Below, in pieces: positions 1-11,900 of a stretch of DNA of 64,000 bases; position 1 is the first letter of the stretch; every line of letters starts with the position of its first letter. The stretch comes from Balanoglossus misakiensis (taxonomy: Eukaryota > Hemichordata), in NCBI GenBank assembly GCA_040954595.2, contig CM082589.2, forward strand, positions 6,510,001 through 6,574,000, written 5' to 3'. Position numbers and translations under genes: made by a program. Under the pieces are notes generated by a model, which was not told the origin of the DNA, did not search any database, and saw nothing but the letters and a program-made list of their open reading frames with translations.

Positions 1-272
1 ATCCAAAAACCTTCCACCCGTCATCACAAATATAAGCTATAACAAAACACAATTTGTTAATTATTAAGAAAGATACCAGCAAGGTTGTTGGTACAGATGT
101 ATGATTTAAGTATAAACACAAGTGGTGAATTGTTAAAGCATGAAAGCAATGTTGTCGGTACAGATGTAATTATTTAAGCATTGAACTATGACACACCTGC
201 AATGTGCACACATAACGATTATATACTGGTATACCCGGTATATGATCTGTACCATGAACAAATATATCGCAC

Positions 273-1072
273 CTGGTTTTTCACAGATGTACCAAGAATC
301 AGGCAGAGGGCCCCAATCGAGAGGACGGTCATTCCATTTAAAGTCAGAATAGTCACTGCTTCTCAACTCGATTTCCGCAGACTTTGCCACATCACCATTG
401 TTTGGCTCACCAGGTTGCCATGGCATGAAGCTTTCGTCAACAGCTGTTCCATCTGACCATTTGTAGCCTTCACCAGGCTATTGAAAATAAATCAAAGAAT
501 ATCAGAAATGGGGAAAAGAAAAAATACAGACGATCTAAGTTTTAAAGTAGAATCATCAAAATAATGCAAAATATATCTTTAATACTTTTAGATAGTTGTT
601 GTATTCTGTGTACACAGATTCTCCACTAAATTATGATACTGACCCTATATATCAGTCCAATGAATAGATTGCATTTGTAGTTAGGATCACAACCACTTAT
701 GTCCAGCTGGGCCACTTCTGAAGAAAGCCAGCTGTGTACATCCTGTGTGTCTTTTGCCAGGTGTCCTCCTTGGCTTTGACAATAATTTTCAGCATTTGTC
801 CAGGTCAGCTTGTTTGTACCAAAGTAATAGCATTTACTGCCAAACCCTTTCCAGCCGGTTTGACACTGTGCTATTTGGCCAAAGAAAAAATGTTTAATGT
901 AAACATGCTAGTACATTTTTGTGATATATTTACACAGGAAAGAGTGTTTGTTAAGTATGGTGTACATTTTCACTGACCTAAAAAATTGATTCATAACATG
1001 TTTTTTTTTACCTCTTACAGTTACTGTCCAGGTGATGGATAAAATCACAATGAGGAGACTTCCAACAGTCAT
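273..1072 (-). CDS. C-type lectin, copy 1 (partial, continues left of window)
   Basis: Secreted C-type lectin. Three coding exons are seen: 1072-1012 (signal peptide, starts MTVGSLLIVILSITWTVTV), 870-644 and 477-273. Phases agree (1, then 0, then 1 at the last donor). The lectin domain begins CQTGWKGFGSKCYYF, has the AENYCQSQGGHLA helix, and the third exon carries EPNNGD and KWND, the calcium-site motifs that in the family go with mannose-type sugar binding, then WYICEKP. The two cysteines that normally form the inner disulphide (ED-C-V and WND-x-x-C) are absent. The last visible exon ends in a phase-1 donor, so at least one further exon, perhaps another lectin domain, lies off the left edge. 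A 5' non-coding exon probably ends at 1580 (AG|GTGAGT on the minus strand). The sugar ligand is not known; the calcium-dependent lectin role is inferred from motifs. Confidence 0.85.
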
Positions 1073-3409
1073 GTTTGAGTCGGTTCACCTACATAAACAG
1101 AAACTTTTAAAAATGGAAAAACATTGTATTATTTGACATCTGATAGCATAATGTTTGCTCCTGTATGTGATGATAACAACTAAAAATTAAAAACAGTATA
1201 TATATAACCATCTTGCACCAGGGTAAATAAAGGGACAACACAACCTAATTGTGACATCGTTCTGATTATTTTCAGTTTCTTCTGATACATTTTTTATTTA
1301 ATTCAGGTGCAAGAGTAGTACTGCAAAATTAGCACAATGTTTGAAGTGGAGCATTTAGGGATTGCATTCGATAAACTGGATAACAATACAGGAAGCCAAC
1401 AACACCCAATGAAACTTGAACCAGCAGAACCAATTCAAGTGGAAACCAAGTCGGTACACAAAACGACTCTGCCAGTGTTCAAACTATCCAACAGTCAGGT
1501 TGCTATCATGCACTGTTGGCTAGAACATATACTACAATGTAGACCATATCAGAAATGCACAATAACATACACCACTCACCTACTCTTGCTTCTGTTGTCT
1601 TGTGCAACAGTTGTGACAATATTGCCGACTTATATTGCTACAGCTTTGTAAAAATAGAGACAAAAAACATAGGAGCTACGTCACAACAACAAGGAGAGAC
1701 ACTATAAATTTTATTTGAACTGTTTGAACTTTCTATTTTACAGTCAGTGGTAATAATTTATGTTCTGTTTGCAAGACTGTTTTAGCGATCGAGAGTAAGA
1801 ATATGCTGGTACATGTAAACTGACAAAACGCACCTAAACTTAAAAATGTTCTTCTCTGGGTCCCATATTGTACCAATAAGACAGTACCCTACAAACACAA
1901 GCATCTAATCAAATATGACTCCCTTTATAGTACCTTGTAGAAGTATTTGTTTGGTGACAATTGTTCCTGCAGTATAAATTTATTCCCATACACAAGAACT
2001 CGACGTAACAAAGTCTTTATAGTAAGAACAGTTTTAAATATTTGAAATATACCAGTAAATCTGGTCATACAGAAGATACAACCACATCTTAATTTTCTCT
2101 GCAATTTAATTCAAATGTTGAACACTACCTGAGATACCAATGACACAGGAAAGTTATGCTTGACCAGTATACACTTTGCAAAATTCAGGAATTGTAAAAG
2201 TCTGTCATGGCATAAATTCCCTTCCTGTGTTAAGTTTGAGCGAGGTCAGCCAGGGTAAGCATGGTCTGGATCAAACAGCATAACTGATGTATTGCTTTGG
2301 AGGTACTGCTGGTAGGGGTACTTTCATGTTACAGCATCTGAAATAGCTAGTGGTCGTATGATTGACAGACCTAGTTTTTGTATGCAGTCGAACCAATCCA
2401 TCAACAACTTAGAAACATCCATCTCTAACACATTTTTCTTCTTGTTGATAACCAAAGTCTGGCAGACTTGCCCGGCTTTAGTTCTTTCTAAACTCTCTTG
2501 TGTATTTGCCTGCCTGCTATATTATGCTTTATCTGTTTCAGACAGACAAGCCTGTGTCTGTAGCATTGCCTGCTTGTCTGTCTGCAACGGGTTTGATGGG
2601 GACTCGCATTAAAAACTATAGGTCTGCCGATCGTTCGATCACTAGCTATTTTAAAAGCTCTGAAGTGCCTGTACCACTACCAGCATATTTTTCGTCAAAA
2701 GGGATACATTAGTTATGCTGTTTTCTGACAGAAAACAATATTTTGCCCGTCTTCCCTGGAGTCTCGTACAAAATGTAACATTTAAGTCCAACATCCTTCA
2801 AAAAATTCAAACAATACTGTTTCCAATACATTTTTTATAACACTGCAAATAATAGTTCTCCTGCTCCGGTGTTTTAAGTGCCTTCATTTGTGTGTATGAC
2901 TGGTGCTATGGAACGTATACTCAGTCATTTCTGTGCTACTTTGCAAGTGTTTCAACAAACAAACTCACACACACACATATTTAATACATGTACAGTTCTG
3001 CATTTAAAGGATGATTTATTTTGACACTGAAAAATTTAATTAACTACAGTGTACGAAATAGTTGAAATAAAGGAATTTAACAAGGAATTCTTTAAAGTGT
3101 GACAGTATTCACTACACCTTATGCCCATGCATATTTTGAATATCATTTCATAGAGATTTCTTTGTTGCATGCTAATACACTGTATGTTTGACAAGGTTCT
3201 TCTTCAACAGCAATGGTGGGCGTCGAATTCTAACTTCATTCATCTAATGGACGACTGTGTATTATAAAAAAAGAAACAATGGTTGAGGAATGCATATCAC
3301 ACATGTATATATATTTTACACGCCTTATTGTGCATAAACATAAGCAATGTTCACACACATGGATTATATATGAGTGTACCATGCACAAATCATAAAAGAC
3401 ATATCGCAC

Positions 3410-5207
3410 CTGATGTTTCACAGATGTACCAAGTATCCGGCGTTGACCAATCAAGAGGACGGTCATTCCATTTAAAGTCAGAATAGTCACTGCTTCTCAA
3501 CTCAATTTCCCCAGACTTCTCGACCTCACCATTGTTGGGCTCACCAGGTTGCCATGGCATGAAGCTTTCGTCAACAGCTGTTCCATCTGACCATTTGTAG
3601 CCTTCACCAGGCTATTGAAAATAAATCAAAGAATATCAGAAATGGGGCGAAGAAAAGTACAGACGATCTAAGTTTTAAAGTAGAATCATCAAAATAATGC
3701 AAAATATATCTTTAAGACTCTTACATAGTTGCTGTATTCTGTGTAAAACAGATTCTCCACTAAATTATGATACTGACCCTATATATCAGTCCAATGAATA
3801 GATTGCATTTGTAGATAGGATCACAACCACTTATGTCCAGCTGGGCCACTTCTGAAGACAGCCAGCTGTGTACATCCTCTGTGTCTTTTGCCAGGTGTCC
3901 TCCTTGGCTTTGACAATAACTTTCAGCATTTGTCCAGGTCAGCTTGTTTGTACCAAAGTAGTAGCATTTACTGCCAAACCCCTTCCATCCGGTATGACAC
4001 TGTGCTATTTTGTCAAAGAAAAAATGTTCAATGTAAACATGCTAGTAGCTGTGAAAAAAATTCTTGAATTGAGATATTACTTCAATGCCATATGCAATAT
4101 CAACACATTCTGAAGTATCACTCGATTGTGAACTTTAACAAAAACAACCTAGTGTGTTTAAGTAACACAACACAAGTGGTGAATTGTTAAAGCATCTGTA
4201 GCAATGTTTTTTGTGTCGATGAATTCTTTAAGCTAACATTGACCCATTCAAGTGGTGAATTGTAAAACCATAATGGCGATGTTGGTACAGATGTATTATT
4301 TAAGCATTGAACTATGACACACCTGCAATGTGCACACACATGGATTATATACGAGTGTACCATGCACAAATCATAGAAGACATATCACACCTGGTTTTTC
4401 ACAGATGTACCAAGTATCAGGCGTTGACCAATCAAGAGGACGGTCATTCCATTTAAAGTCGGAATAGTCACTGCTTCTCAACTCAATTTCCCCAGACTTC
4501 TCGACCTCACCATTGTTGGGCTCACCAGGTTGCCATGGCATGAAGCTTTCGTCGACAGCTGCTCCATCTGACCATTTGTAGCCTTCACCAGGCTATTGAA
4601 AATAAATCAAAGAATATCAGAAATGGGGCAAAGAAAAAATACAGACAATACAAGTTTTAAAGTAGAATCATCAAAATAATGCAAAATATATCTTTAAGAC
4701 TCTTAGATAGTTGCTGTATTCTCCACTAAGTTATGATACTGACCCTATATATCAGTCCAATGAATAGATTGCATTTGTAGTTAGGATCACAACCACTTAT
4801 GTCCAGCTGGGCCACTTCTGAAGAAAGCCAGCTGTGTACATCCTGTGTGTCTTTTGCCAGGTGACCTCCTTGGCTTTGACAATAACTTTCAGCATTTGTC
4901 CAGGTCAGCTTGTTTGTACCAAAGTAATAGCATTTAGTGCCAAACCCTTTCCATCCGGTTTCACAATGTGCTATTTTGCCAAAGAATAAAATGTTCAATG
5001 TAAACATGCTAGTAGCTGTGATATCAACACATTCTGAAGTATCACTCGATTGTGAACTATAACAAAAACAAACTAGTGTGTTGTACAGTAATCGTTACCA
5101 ACAACAGCAAGTATGGTGCATATTGATTCATTTCAACGTTTTTTACCTCTCACAGTTACTGTCCAGGTGATGGATAAAATCACAATGAGGAGACTTCCAA
5201 CAGTCAT
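3410..5207 (-). CDS. C-type lectin with two lectin domains (copies 3 and 2)
   Basis: Exons 5207-5147 (signal peptide), 4970-4744, 4592-4391, 4004-3778 and 3611-3410. The first lectin domain (4970-4391) has GTKCYYF, ESYCQSQGGHLAKD, EPNNGE and KWND. The second (4004-3410) is almost identical and has no signal-peptide exon of its own. Both domain exon pairs start and end in phase 1, so the donor at 4391 joins the acceptor at 4004 in frame, giving signal peptide-CTLD-CTLD. After 3410 the frame either reads through to a stop within about 30 bases or splices on to an exon I cannot see. A 5' non-coding exon probably ends at 5660. Both domains keep EPN and WND but lack the inner disulphide cysteines. 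The alternative is a one-domain gene plus an orphan duplicated domain. Confidence 0.72.
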
Positions 5208-5329
5208 GTTTGTATCGGATCACCTACATAAACAGAAACTTTTAAAAATGGAAAAAAAATGTATTATTTGACATCTGACAGCAAAATGTTTGCTCATGTA
5301 TGTGATCATATCAATCAATTGTTCAGTGG

Positions 5330-5465
5330 CACCCGATGGCTGTTCACACACCATAGACTTTTTCAAACAAGTCTTCAGTTTTCTCTTAAAAGAGTCTAGA
5401 CTGGGTGCTAGTCAAAAGTCATCAGGCAGTGAGTTCCAGAGAAAATACTGTAGTTGTGCTGAATC
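5330..5465 (-). mobile_element. Degraded non-LTR retrotransposon (LINE) reverse-transcriptase tail
   Basis: Read on the minus strand this translates to WNSLPDDF, a stop, then LAPSLDSFKRKLKTCLKK. That wording (WNxLPxxxxxAPSLxxFKxxL) is the typical C-terminal end of CR1/Jockey-type reverse transcriptases. It holds an in-frame stop and only the last few dozen codons, so it is a dead fragment. It lies in the 5' flank of the second lectin gene and I see no equivalent in the flank of copy 1, so it either inserted after duplication or was lost from the other copy. Confidence 0.6.
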
Positions 5466-6340
5466 AACGGTAATCAAACTTGAACCAGTAGAACCAATTC
5501 ATGTGGAAACCAAGTCTGTACACGAAACAACTCTGTCAGTGTTCAAACTATCGAACAGTCGAGTTGCTATAACCATGCACTGTTGGCTAGAACATACTTC
5601 TGTTGACGATGTCGATGTAGACCATACCAGAAATACACAATAACAATTAGACCACTCACCTCTTCTTGCTTCTGTTTAACTGTGCAACAATTGTGGCAAT
5701 GTTGCAGACTTATATTGCTACAGCTTTGTAAAAATAGAAATAAAACTTAGCAGCCACGTCACAATAAACATTTACGAAATTTTATTTGAACTGTTTGAAC
5801 TTTCTAATTTAATTGGATAGTTTGGGCGAGGTTAGCCAGGGTATTAAGAATGGCCTGGATCAAACAGCATAGCAAGACCCGGTCAAACTAATCCATCAAT
5901 AACTTAGAAACATCCATCTCTAACCCATTTTTCTTCTTGTTGATAACAAAAGTCTGACAGACTTGCCCGGCTTTAGTTCTTTCTAAACTCTCTTGTGTAT
6001 TTGCCTGCCTGCTATATTATGCTTTATTTGTTTCAGACAGACAAGCCTGTGTCTGTCTGCAACGGGTTTGACCGGGTTTCGCATAAAAAAACTAAAGGTC
6101 TGTCGATCGCTCCATCACTAGCTATTTTAAAAGCTCTGAAGTGCCTGTACCACTACCAGCAGAAAAGCCTGTCTGCCTGTAGCATTGCCTGCTTGTCTGT
6201 CTGCAACGGGTTTGACCGGGTTTCGCATAAAAAACTAAAGGTCTGTCGATCGCTCCATCACTAGCTTTTTTAAAAGCTCTGAAGTGCCTGTACCACTACC
6301 AGCATATTTTTCGTCAAAAAAGATATATTACCTATGCTGT

Positions 6341-8906
6341 TCGATCCTGACACATACAATGCTTACCCTGGCTGATCTCAAACTGAATTTATACCATGAT
6401 ACACTTATACCGGTCAAGCATACTTTTCTGAGTCTTCGGTGTTTCAGGAAGTGTTCGACATTGTATAATAAGTGTGAGATATGTAATTATTGAATTGTGA
6501 CAGTGCCTTTGAAAAAAGGGCCCATGCGTTGTTTATGACGACATGGTGTGTGATTCAACTTCATAAAGTCAGGTTCCTGCCTTTTAACCCTTTCAAATTG
6601 GATGCTAAAGAGGGAACTGGGGGATGGAAGGGTTAAGTGGTCCATTGTTTCGTTATCATTACATTCCTCACAATAATGCATTTACAAATGCCAACCACTT
6701 AAACATTTTTGTTTTTCATTTGCTTTCTTTCATTTACGTTGCATAGTTTACACATTGTTTACCTTTGATTTCCACACAGAAAGATTTATTCTGTCTGTCT
6801 TTTACACACAGCGTGGTGTGGGTTGACTATGGAGAAATATCTCAAATGGCCTAATATAGTGGACACTGAACAATAAAATATTGCGTGGTGGAAACCCTAA
6901 TAAAATATTAATTTAAATGTAATAACTGTTGAGAAAGTTGTACTCTCTTGTTGCGGACCACAAATATAGAAGAATTCCTCACACATCCTTTCCATATGGT
7001 GAGTGGCTTTTTAACAAAGCTCAGTTGTGTGTTTTAACTTCAGGCACCTGGTGTTCTTCCAAAAGTCATTCACCCCAGAATGATTTATTTGCTTATGGTT
7101 TAAAAAAAAACAGGGACGCAATGACCTTACTCTACCAGAAATAAACACAATAAAAGTAAATTGTGTTTGCACATGCAGGCCGTTTTGGTGACATGGATAT
7201 ATGCTTTCCATATGGAAAGTAGCTTTATATGATTTCATTTCTGTTGTTTACAGTACAATATTGATGTAAACTTGTCAACAATAAACATGCTTGTTATTAC
7301 ACTTGTAGTCATGTAAATGTTAAATTAAAAAAAAACGGAAAATATCTAAACAGCTGACCATTGGAAAGGTTAGATGCACTTTATTAGTATAGCGATGAAT
7401 CCAGTACAGTACATTGACACGTTCAGCTGAGACTGCTCTAGTATTTCTCTATTGTGATTAATAGCTTTAGTGTACTGCATGACCCCGACTGCCGACCTGT
7501 CAGCCAACCTGGATTTAAGTTTTGAAGCTGATGGATTAGGCTTGAGGTGATATTCTGTCATATGATATCAGTCTCACCAAGGATAGAGGGCACACAAAGC
7601 CTGTGCCCCACCCAAAAAATAAAAAGCTTAATTTATGGCTTTTTAGTGCTTTTTAGAACTGTTTGTAATTCACACTATTTTTTTATAATCATTTACACTG
7701 TTGATATCAACAGCAAGACTGTCAAATTATGTCAACACAACTGAGTCTACAAGTAGCCTTGAATATTTTTAATCATACGGTGTTATTGGGAAATCAATCA
7801 AACAGGTCAAGTTACATCTCGCTTCTATTTCTCGTATAAACGAAAAATTCATTTCATGATGCTACACATATACAATGACTGTAAAATTGAGTGTTATACT
7901 GCTGTTTGAATAGATTTTCCAAAAGGTCAAATATGCTTCCCTAGCAGTTTGTTGTGTCATTTGGTCTTAAGTTAGAACTTTAACAAAACCAATTACATCA
8001 TTACTAGACTGGCTGGCATTCGCTTATGGTTTAAAATTCCCTTTCTTAACAAAAAATGAGTGATTGTTTATCATTTGTGTCAGGTTGAGCTTGGAGCTTG
8101 TCGCTAGCTTTTCGCGCAACTACGATCAACTGGCACTGGATTCATGTTAATGTGGTTACCAATAGAAATGTATGGTTAGCAACACACATTGCATGTTGAT
8201 GACCTTATTTGTGCAACCAGTCCTGGACGTGATGGAAAAAAAAAACTGCACTGATGTGTGAGGGCGCTATCCACAATTTATACATGAATGATGTACATTA
8301 TGATTTTTCTTTGTTTTGCAAACTGACATGTTTTAACATATGGTGATATTTATGACAATAGAAGACAATGATCGATACATTTCAACTAAATTCAATTCAG
8401 TTGAATACTTTGTTGGCCTTGATTAGTCTGTATTGTCATTATTCATGACTCTCTTCACTATCTGTCATTCTAGTTGTCCTTTTTGTGTTTGGCTGTAGAT
8501 TATTAAGCAGTAAAGCATAAATTCCTACATGCGAGGAAAATGGGAAATTTTTCAAACAAGAACACATTTTTGTACCACTCATGTAAATTTTATACTAACA
8601 TTATTTTTATGAAAAGTGTTTTAACCAGTTATCTATGTAAAGATGTGTGTATCCTTCTATTATCATAGTCTTCACCAAAATCCTTGTTTTTATTTGTGTG
8701 GGTGGGCAAGAAAAAAATTGCAACAAATTAATACTGTAATAATAGCTTACAATAACGCAGAGCACATTAAGAGAAACAAATAAAAGTCTGAAGTCTATAA
8801 CCAATTGTTTCCCTTTTCACATATGTTAAATTTCATTGAAGGTCTTTACGTCATACATTGTATTCTGACGTCATAATATCTCCAAGCACATGGCTCATTC
8901 CCCATC
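6341..8906. other. Intergenic region, no gene recognised
   Basis: AT-rich sequence between the lectin cluster and the monooxygenase. Open frames here are short and show no family motif. It contains one copy of the TTAACCCTTTC...GGAAGGGTTAA element (6584-6636, shortened) and a TGTGAGGGCGCT motif near 8258 that recurs near 12360 and 13473. The promoter of the downstream gene should lie just before 8907, but I cannot point to a defined element. Confidence 0.6.
6584..6636. mobile_element. Short TTAA-flanked MITE, truncated copy
   Basis: Begins TTAACCCTTTCA and ends GGAAGGGTTAA. It is an internally deleted member of the roughly 90-bp family also found at 24923, 33318, 45462 and 53183. Confidence 0.55.
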
Positions 8907-11900
8907 ATGTCGCTTCACCGACATTTAGTTCTGCAACTTTGGATCAGTTTAGTTGTTGTGTGCTGCACTACCACCGCAATTTCAACCGTAACCCCGTTGG
9001 TTAATTTAACCGCAGCATCCACAGAGAACTACACCCTCAATGTCACGACAATTCAAACCACCGAGGCACCTCCGTACATGGAGTATCCAAACGACGTAGT
9101 GCTTGACGACAATGGCAACTATCGCCTGTCCTGGGCGTTTACCGATACCCACATCACGTTTGAGGTTCGCGCCAAGACCCTCGGGTACATTGGACTGGGA
9201 TTCTCCCCTACAGGACGGATGATCAACGCAGACATTGTCTTTGGCTGGGTGAAAGATGGAGTAGGCTTTCTAAGTGTAAGTCTTCATATTTTAATGCCAT
9301 TTTGATATTTGAAAGCAAAAATAGAACGGCGTTACACTGTAAGGGCTAAAAATACACCCAAAAAATTATGCAGGTTTTTGTGTGACGCACATTTGTTAAA
9401 TATCCATCATGGTTATAAATGGTGCCATTCCTTTTCATAAAAACCTCTACAGTTGTCACAATTAATAATCTAATTAACATTTTTGGCATATTCACCAATT
9501 AACTTACTATCGGTGAAACCTCCTGAATGTAGAAATGTCTTTTTTTCTGCAATAGGATCGCTTTGCTACTGTAAACGGAGAACCGAGCATTGACGAAAGC
9601 CAGGATTACACCCTACTTTCTGCACAGGAAACTAGGTCGCATACCATATTGACATTTTCTAGGAAACTCAGAACATGTGATCACAGAGATGTGGATATCA
9701 AGGTGGGTTCTTATACTTCAGCCCATCATTTTGACCCTGAGAGCTGGGTTGCACACACATGGCAAAGGGTATGGGTAAATACCACTGCACCATTGATATA
9801 AGAAGACATTCGTGTAAATAAACACTAAAAGGCACATAAGCTGCAACTTTTGGGATAATTATCATTGTTTCAAATTGCACTACCATTAGTCCATGCAGAT
9901 GAAGGCAGTCAACTAAACACAAGCATTATAAACCCTAAATATGAGTGCATATGCAAGTTTTAACCAGATAAATAATAAAGCTTTGCTGCAAGCCCTGATG
10001 GACTCTTATGTAGGAGATCAGTAGGCATGCAATACTTGGATTTATTGAGATAGTAACACATGAGAAGAGAAGACAATAGGGATGGTAGGTTTTCATGCCA
10101 TGATATTTTTTAAGCCTGCCCCAGGGGAGAAGGTATAATCAATTGTCTGAGTGGGTTTTCAGATCTGAATTTGCATAGACCGCTGATTGGAAATTTTGAA
10201 TATGAACTACATGTATTACAGAGGGGGGGGCATTCACACAAGGCCAGGTACTTAATAGATATTTGATACATCCAAAGAAACAGATGTATATATACCACTG
10301 TAAACATATAGACAACCAACACAAAGCAATAGAGAGAAACAGCTTTGTTACATTGACAATGATTACTACCATTGGAATATTAAGTTTTCATCTCATCTTT
10401 TACCATCAAATGATGTACATGTAAATGTGGATGCTATGCAACTCATGAAACCTATAATATCTATAACCTTATAGGAAAGTGTGCTGTCCATAATATGGGC
10501 CTATCATACAGAGGACCCAGCCATTTCGCCAATGGTTATGGGGATTCCATATCACGGAACAGACAGACGTGGCACAAAGGAAGTTTACTTGCTGGATTAT
10601 GCCAGTTTAATTCCTGACATTTCCAGTGATGATCCAGGCATAAAAGTTATGGATTTTCGAAATCCTAATGTAGGTACTTCCTTGCATCCACTTGTAGTTG
10701 GGCTGTTTTTTCTTACTTTCTACAACTGTGGATATCATTAATGAAAGAGGGTGCAAAGCGTTTTTGAACACATAATATGAAAAGACAGGTTCCAATTACA
10801 TGTACACTTTTGTCTGAGTATAGTCCCATAAGTGTGGGATAGAAAGCAGTAGAATATAGCAATTGAAACATTTGGTATTAGCTAATCAACGGATGTACCG
10901 GTAAATCAATTTTGAAAATTTCCAAATAAAGGGCAAGTTGCTTACACATAAAGAGGTCTACACTCTGATGAATATGGTGGTAAAATTCAGTGGAAACTGA
11001 AAAGCCAAAGAATGACTTTGCATGTTTCTCATTCAGATCACTATGCCATGGGCACAGGAATCAACAAGATGGTGCCAAGTGTTCAAAATTCCACAACTGA
11101 ATGGGAAGCACCATGTTGTTAAGGTTGGTAAATTCAAACCTACATCTGCAAATGTATGTGAACTATAGCTTTCAATTCAAAAGTGCAATATTAGGTTGAA
11201 TCCTTATTGAGTTCTGTGTGTGGGAGTGGGTGACTGAAAGCTAGGGCAGTCCTCAAACAACTGATGAAGCAGGGCGAGATTATTAATTCAACAGGACATG
11301 TTAATTTTGATTGAAGGCTCTGGTTCCATTATGATATAATAATTGTATAGCCTTGACTGTATTGAAAGACACTTCACGAGTTGAACATTACAGTAAAATT
11401 GCATCTTATATTAGTGTATGGAGATCTGCAGCATCAGGTCTCAACTACATACACAACTGAAAATAACTTTGTCATTTTAGTCACTACAACTGAAAATACT
11501 TTATTTGTATATTTGTATACAGTACGAACCAATTACTGATTCTGATAACCAAGAATATGTGGAGTCCATTAAGATGAAACTATGTCTTGATGAAGATATC
11601 AATGGTCTATTTGATGGATTTGGCTATGAATGCTACACACAACAGGAATTGCATGTGCAAACCAACCTGTCTTTGTGTCACTCGCTATTTGTTTTGTGGA
11701 CTGCAGGAAACAGGGTACAGTATATTCATATAGACTAGTATACACATAGATTTGCTCTCTGTCTGTCTGCCAATCCATTATAATAGTGACTGGTTTTATT
11801 TTGGTTATATAAGCCTCAGTAAAAGACGAATTCATGCTAGCGTTACTGTTCATCATGAAAACTTTCCAATTAAAGTATTATGTAAATGTATTGTGCAACT

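Larger units (their letters stand above)
1..6340. repeat. Tandem segmental duplication carrying the lectin genes
   Basis: The lectin exons, their introns and the upstream flank occur more than once. Bases 1480-2700 match 5480-6310, including the non-coding exon, a GCGAGGT(C/T)AGCCAGGGTA stretch (2240s and 5827s) and a GTGCCTGTACCACTACCAGC block. Intron and 3' sequence near 110-210 also recurs at 4160-4330. In the right copy a unit of about 130-150 bp carrying TCTGCAACGGGTTTGACCGG is itself doubled (about 6046-6165 and 6166-6305). Divergence between copies is only a few percent over exons and introns, so the duplication is recent or has been homogenised by gene conversion. Confidence 0.8.

Noticed and set aside
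1337-1651. Plus-strand frame KLEPAEPIQVETKSV, also present at about 5470-5640
   Set aside because: Conserved between duplicates only because the whole segment is duplicated; it covers the presumed non-coding leader of the lectin genes on the other strand.
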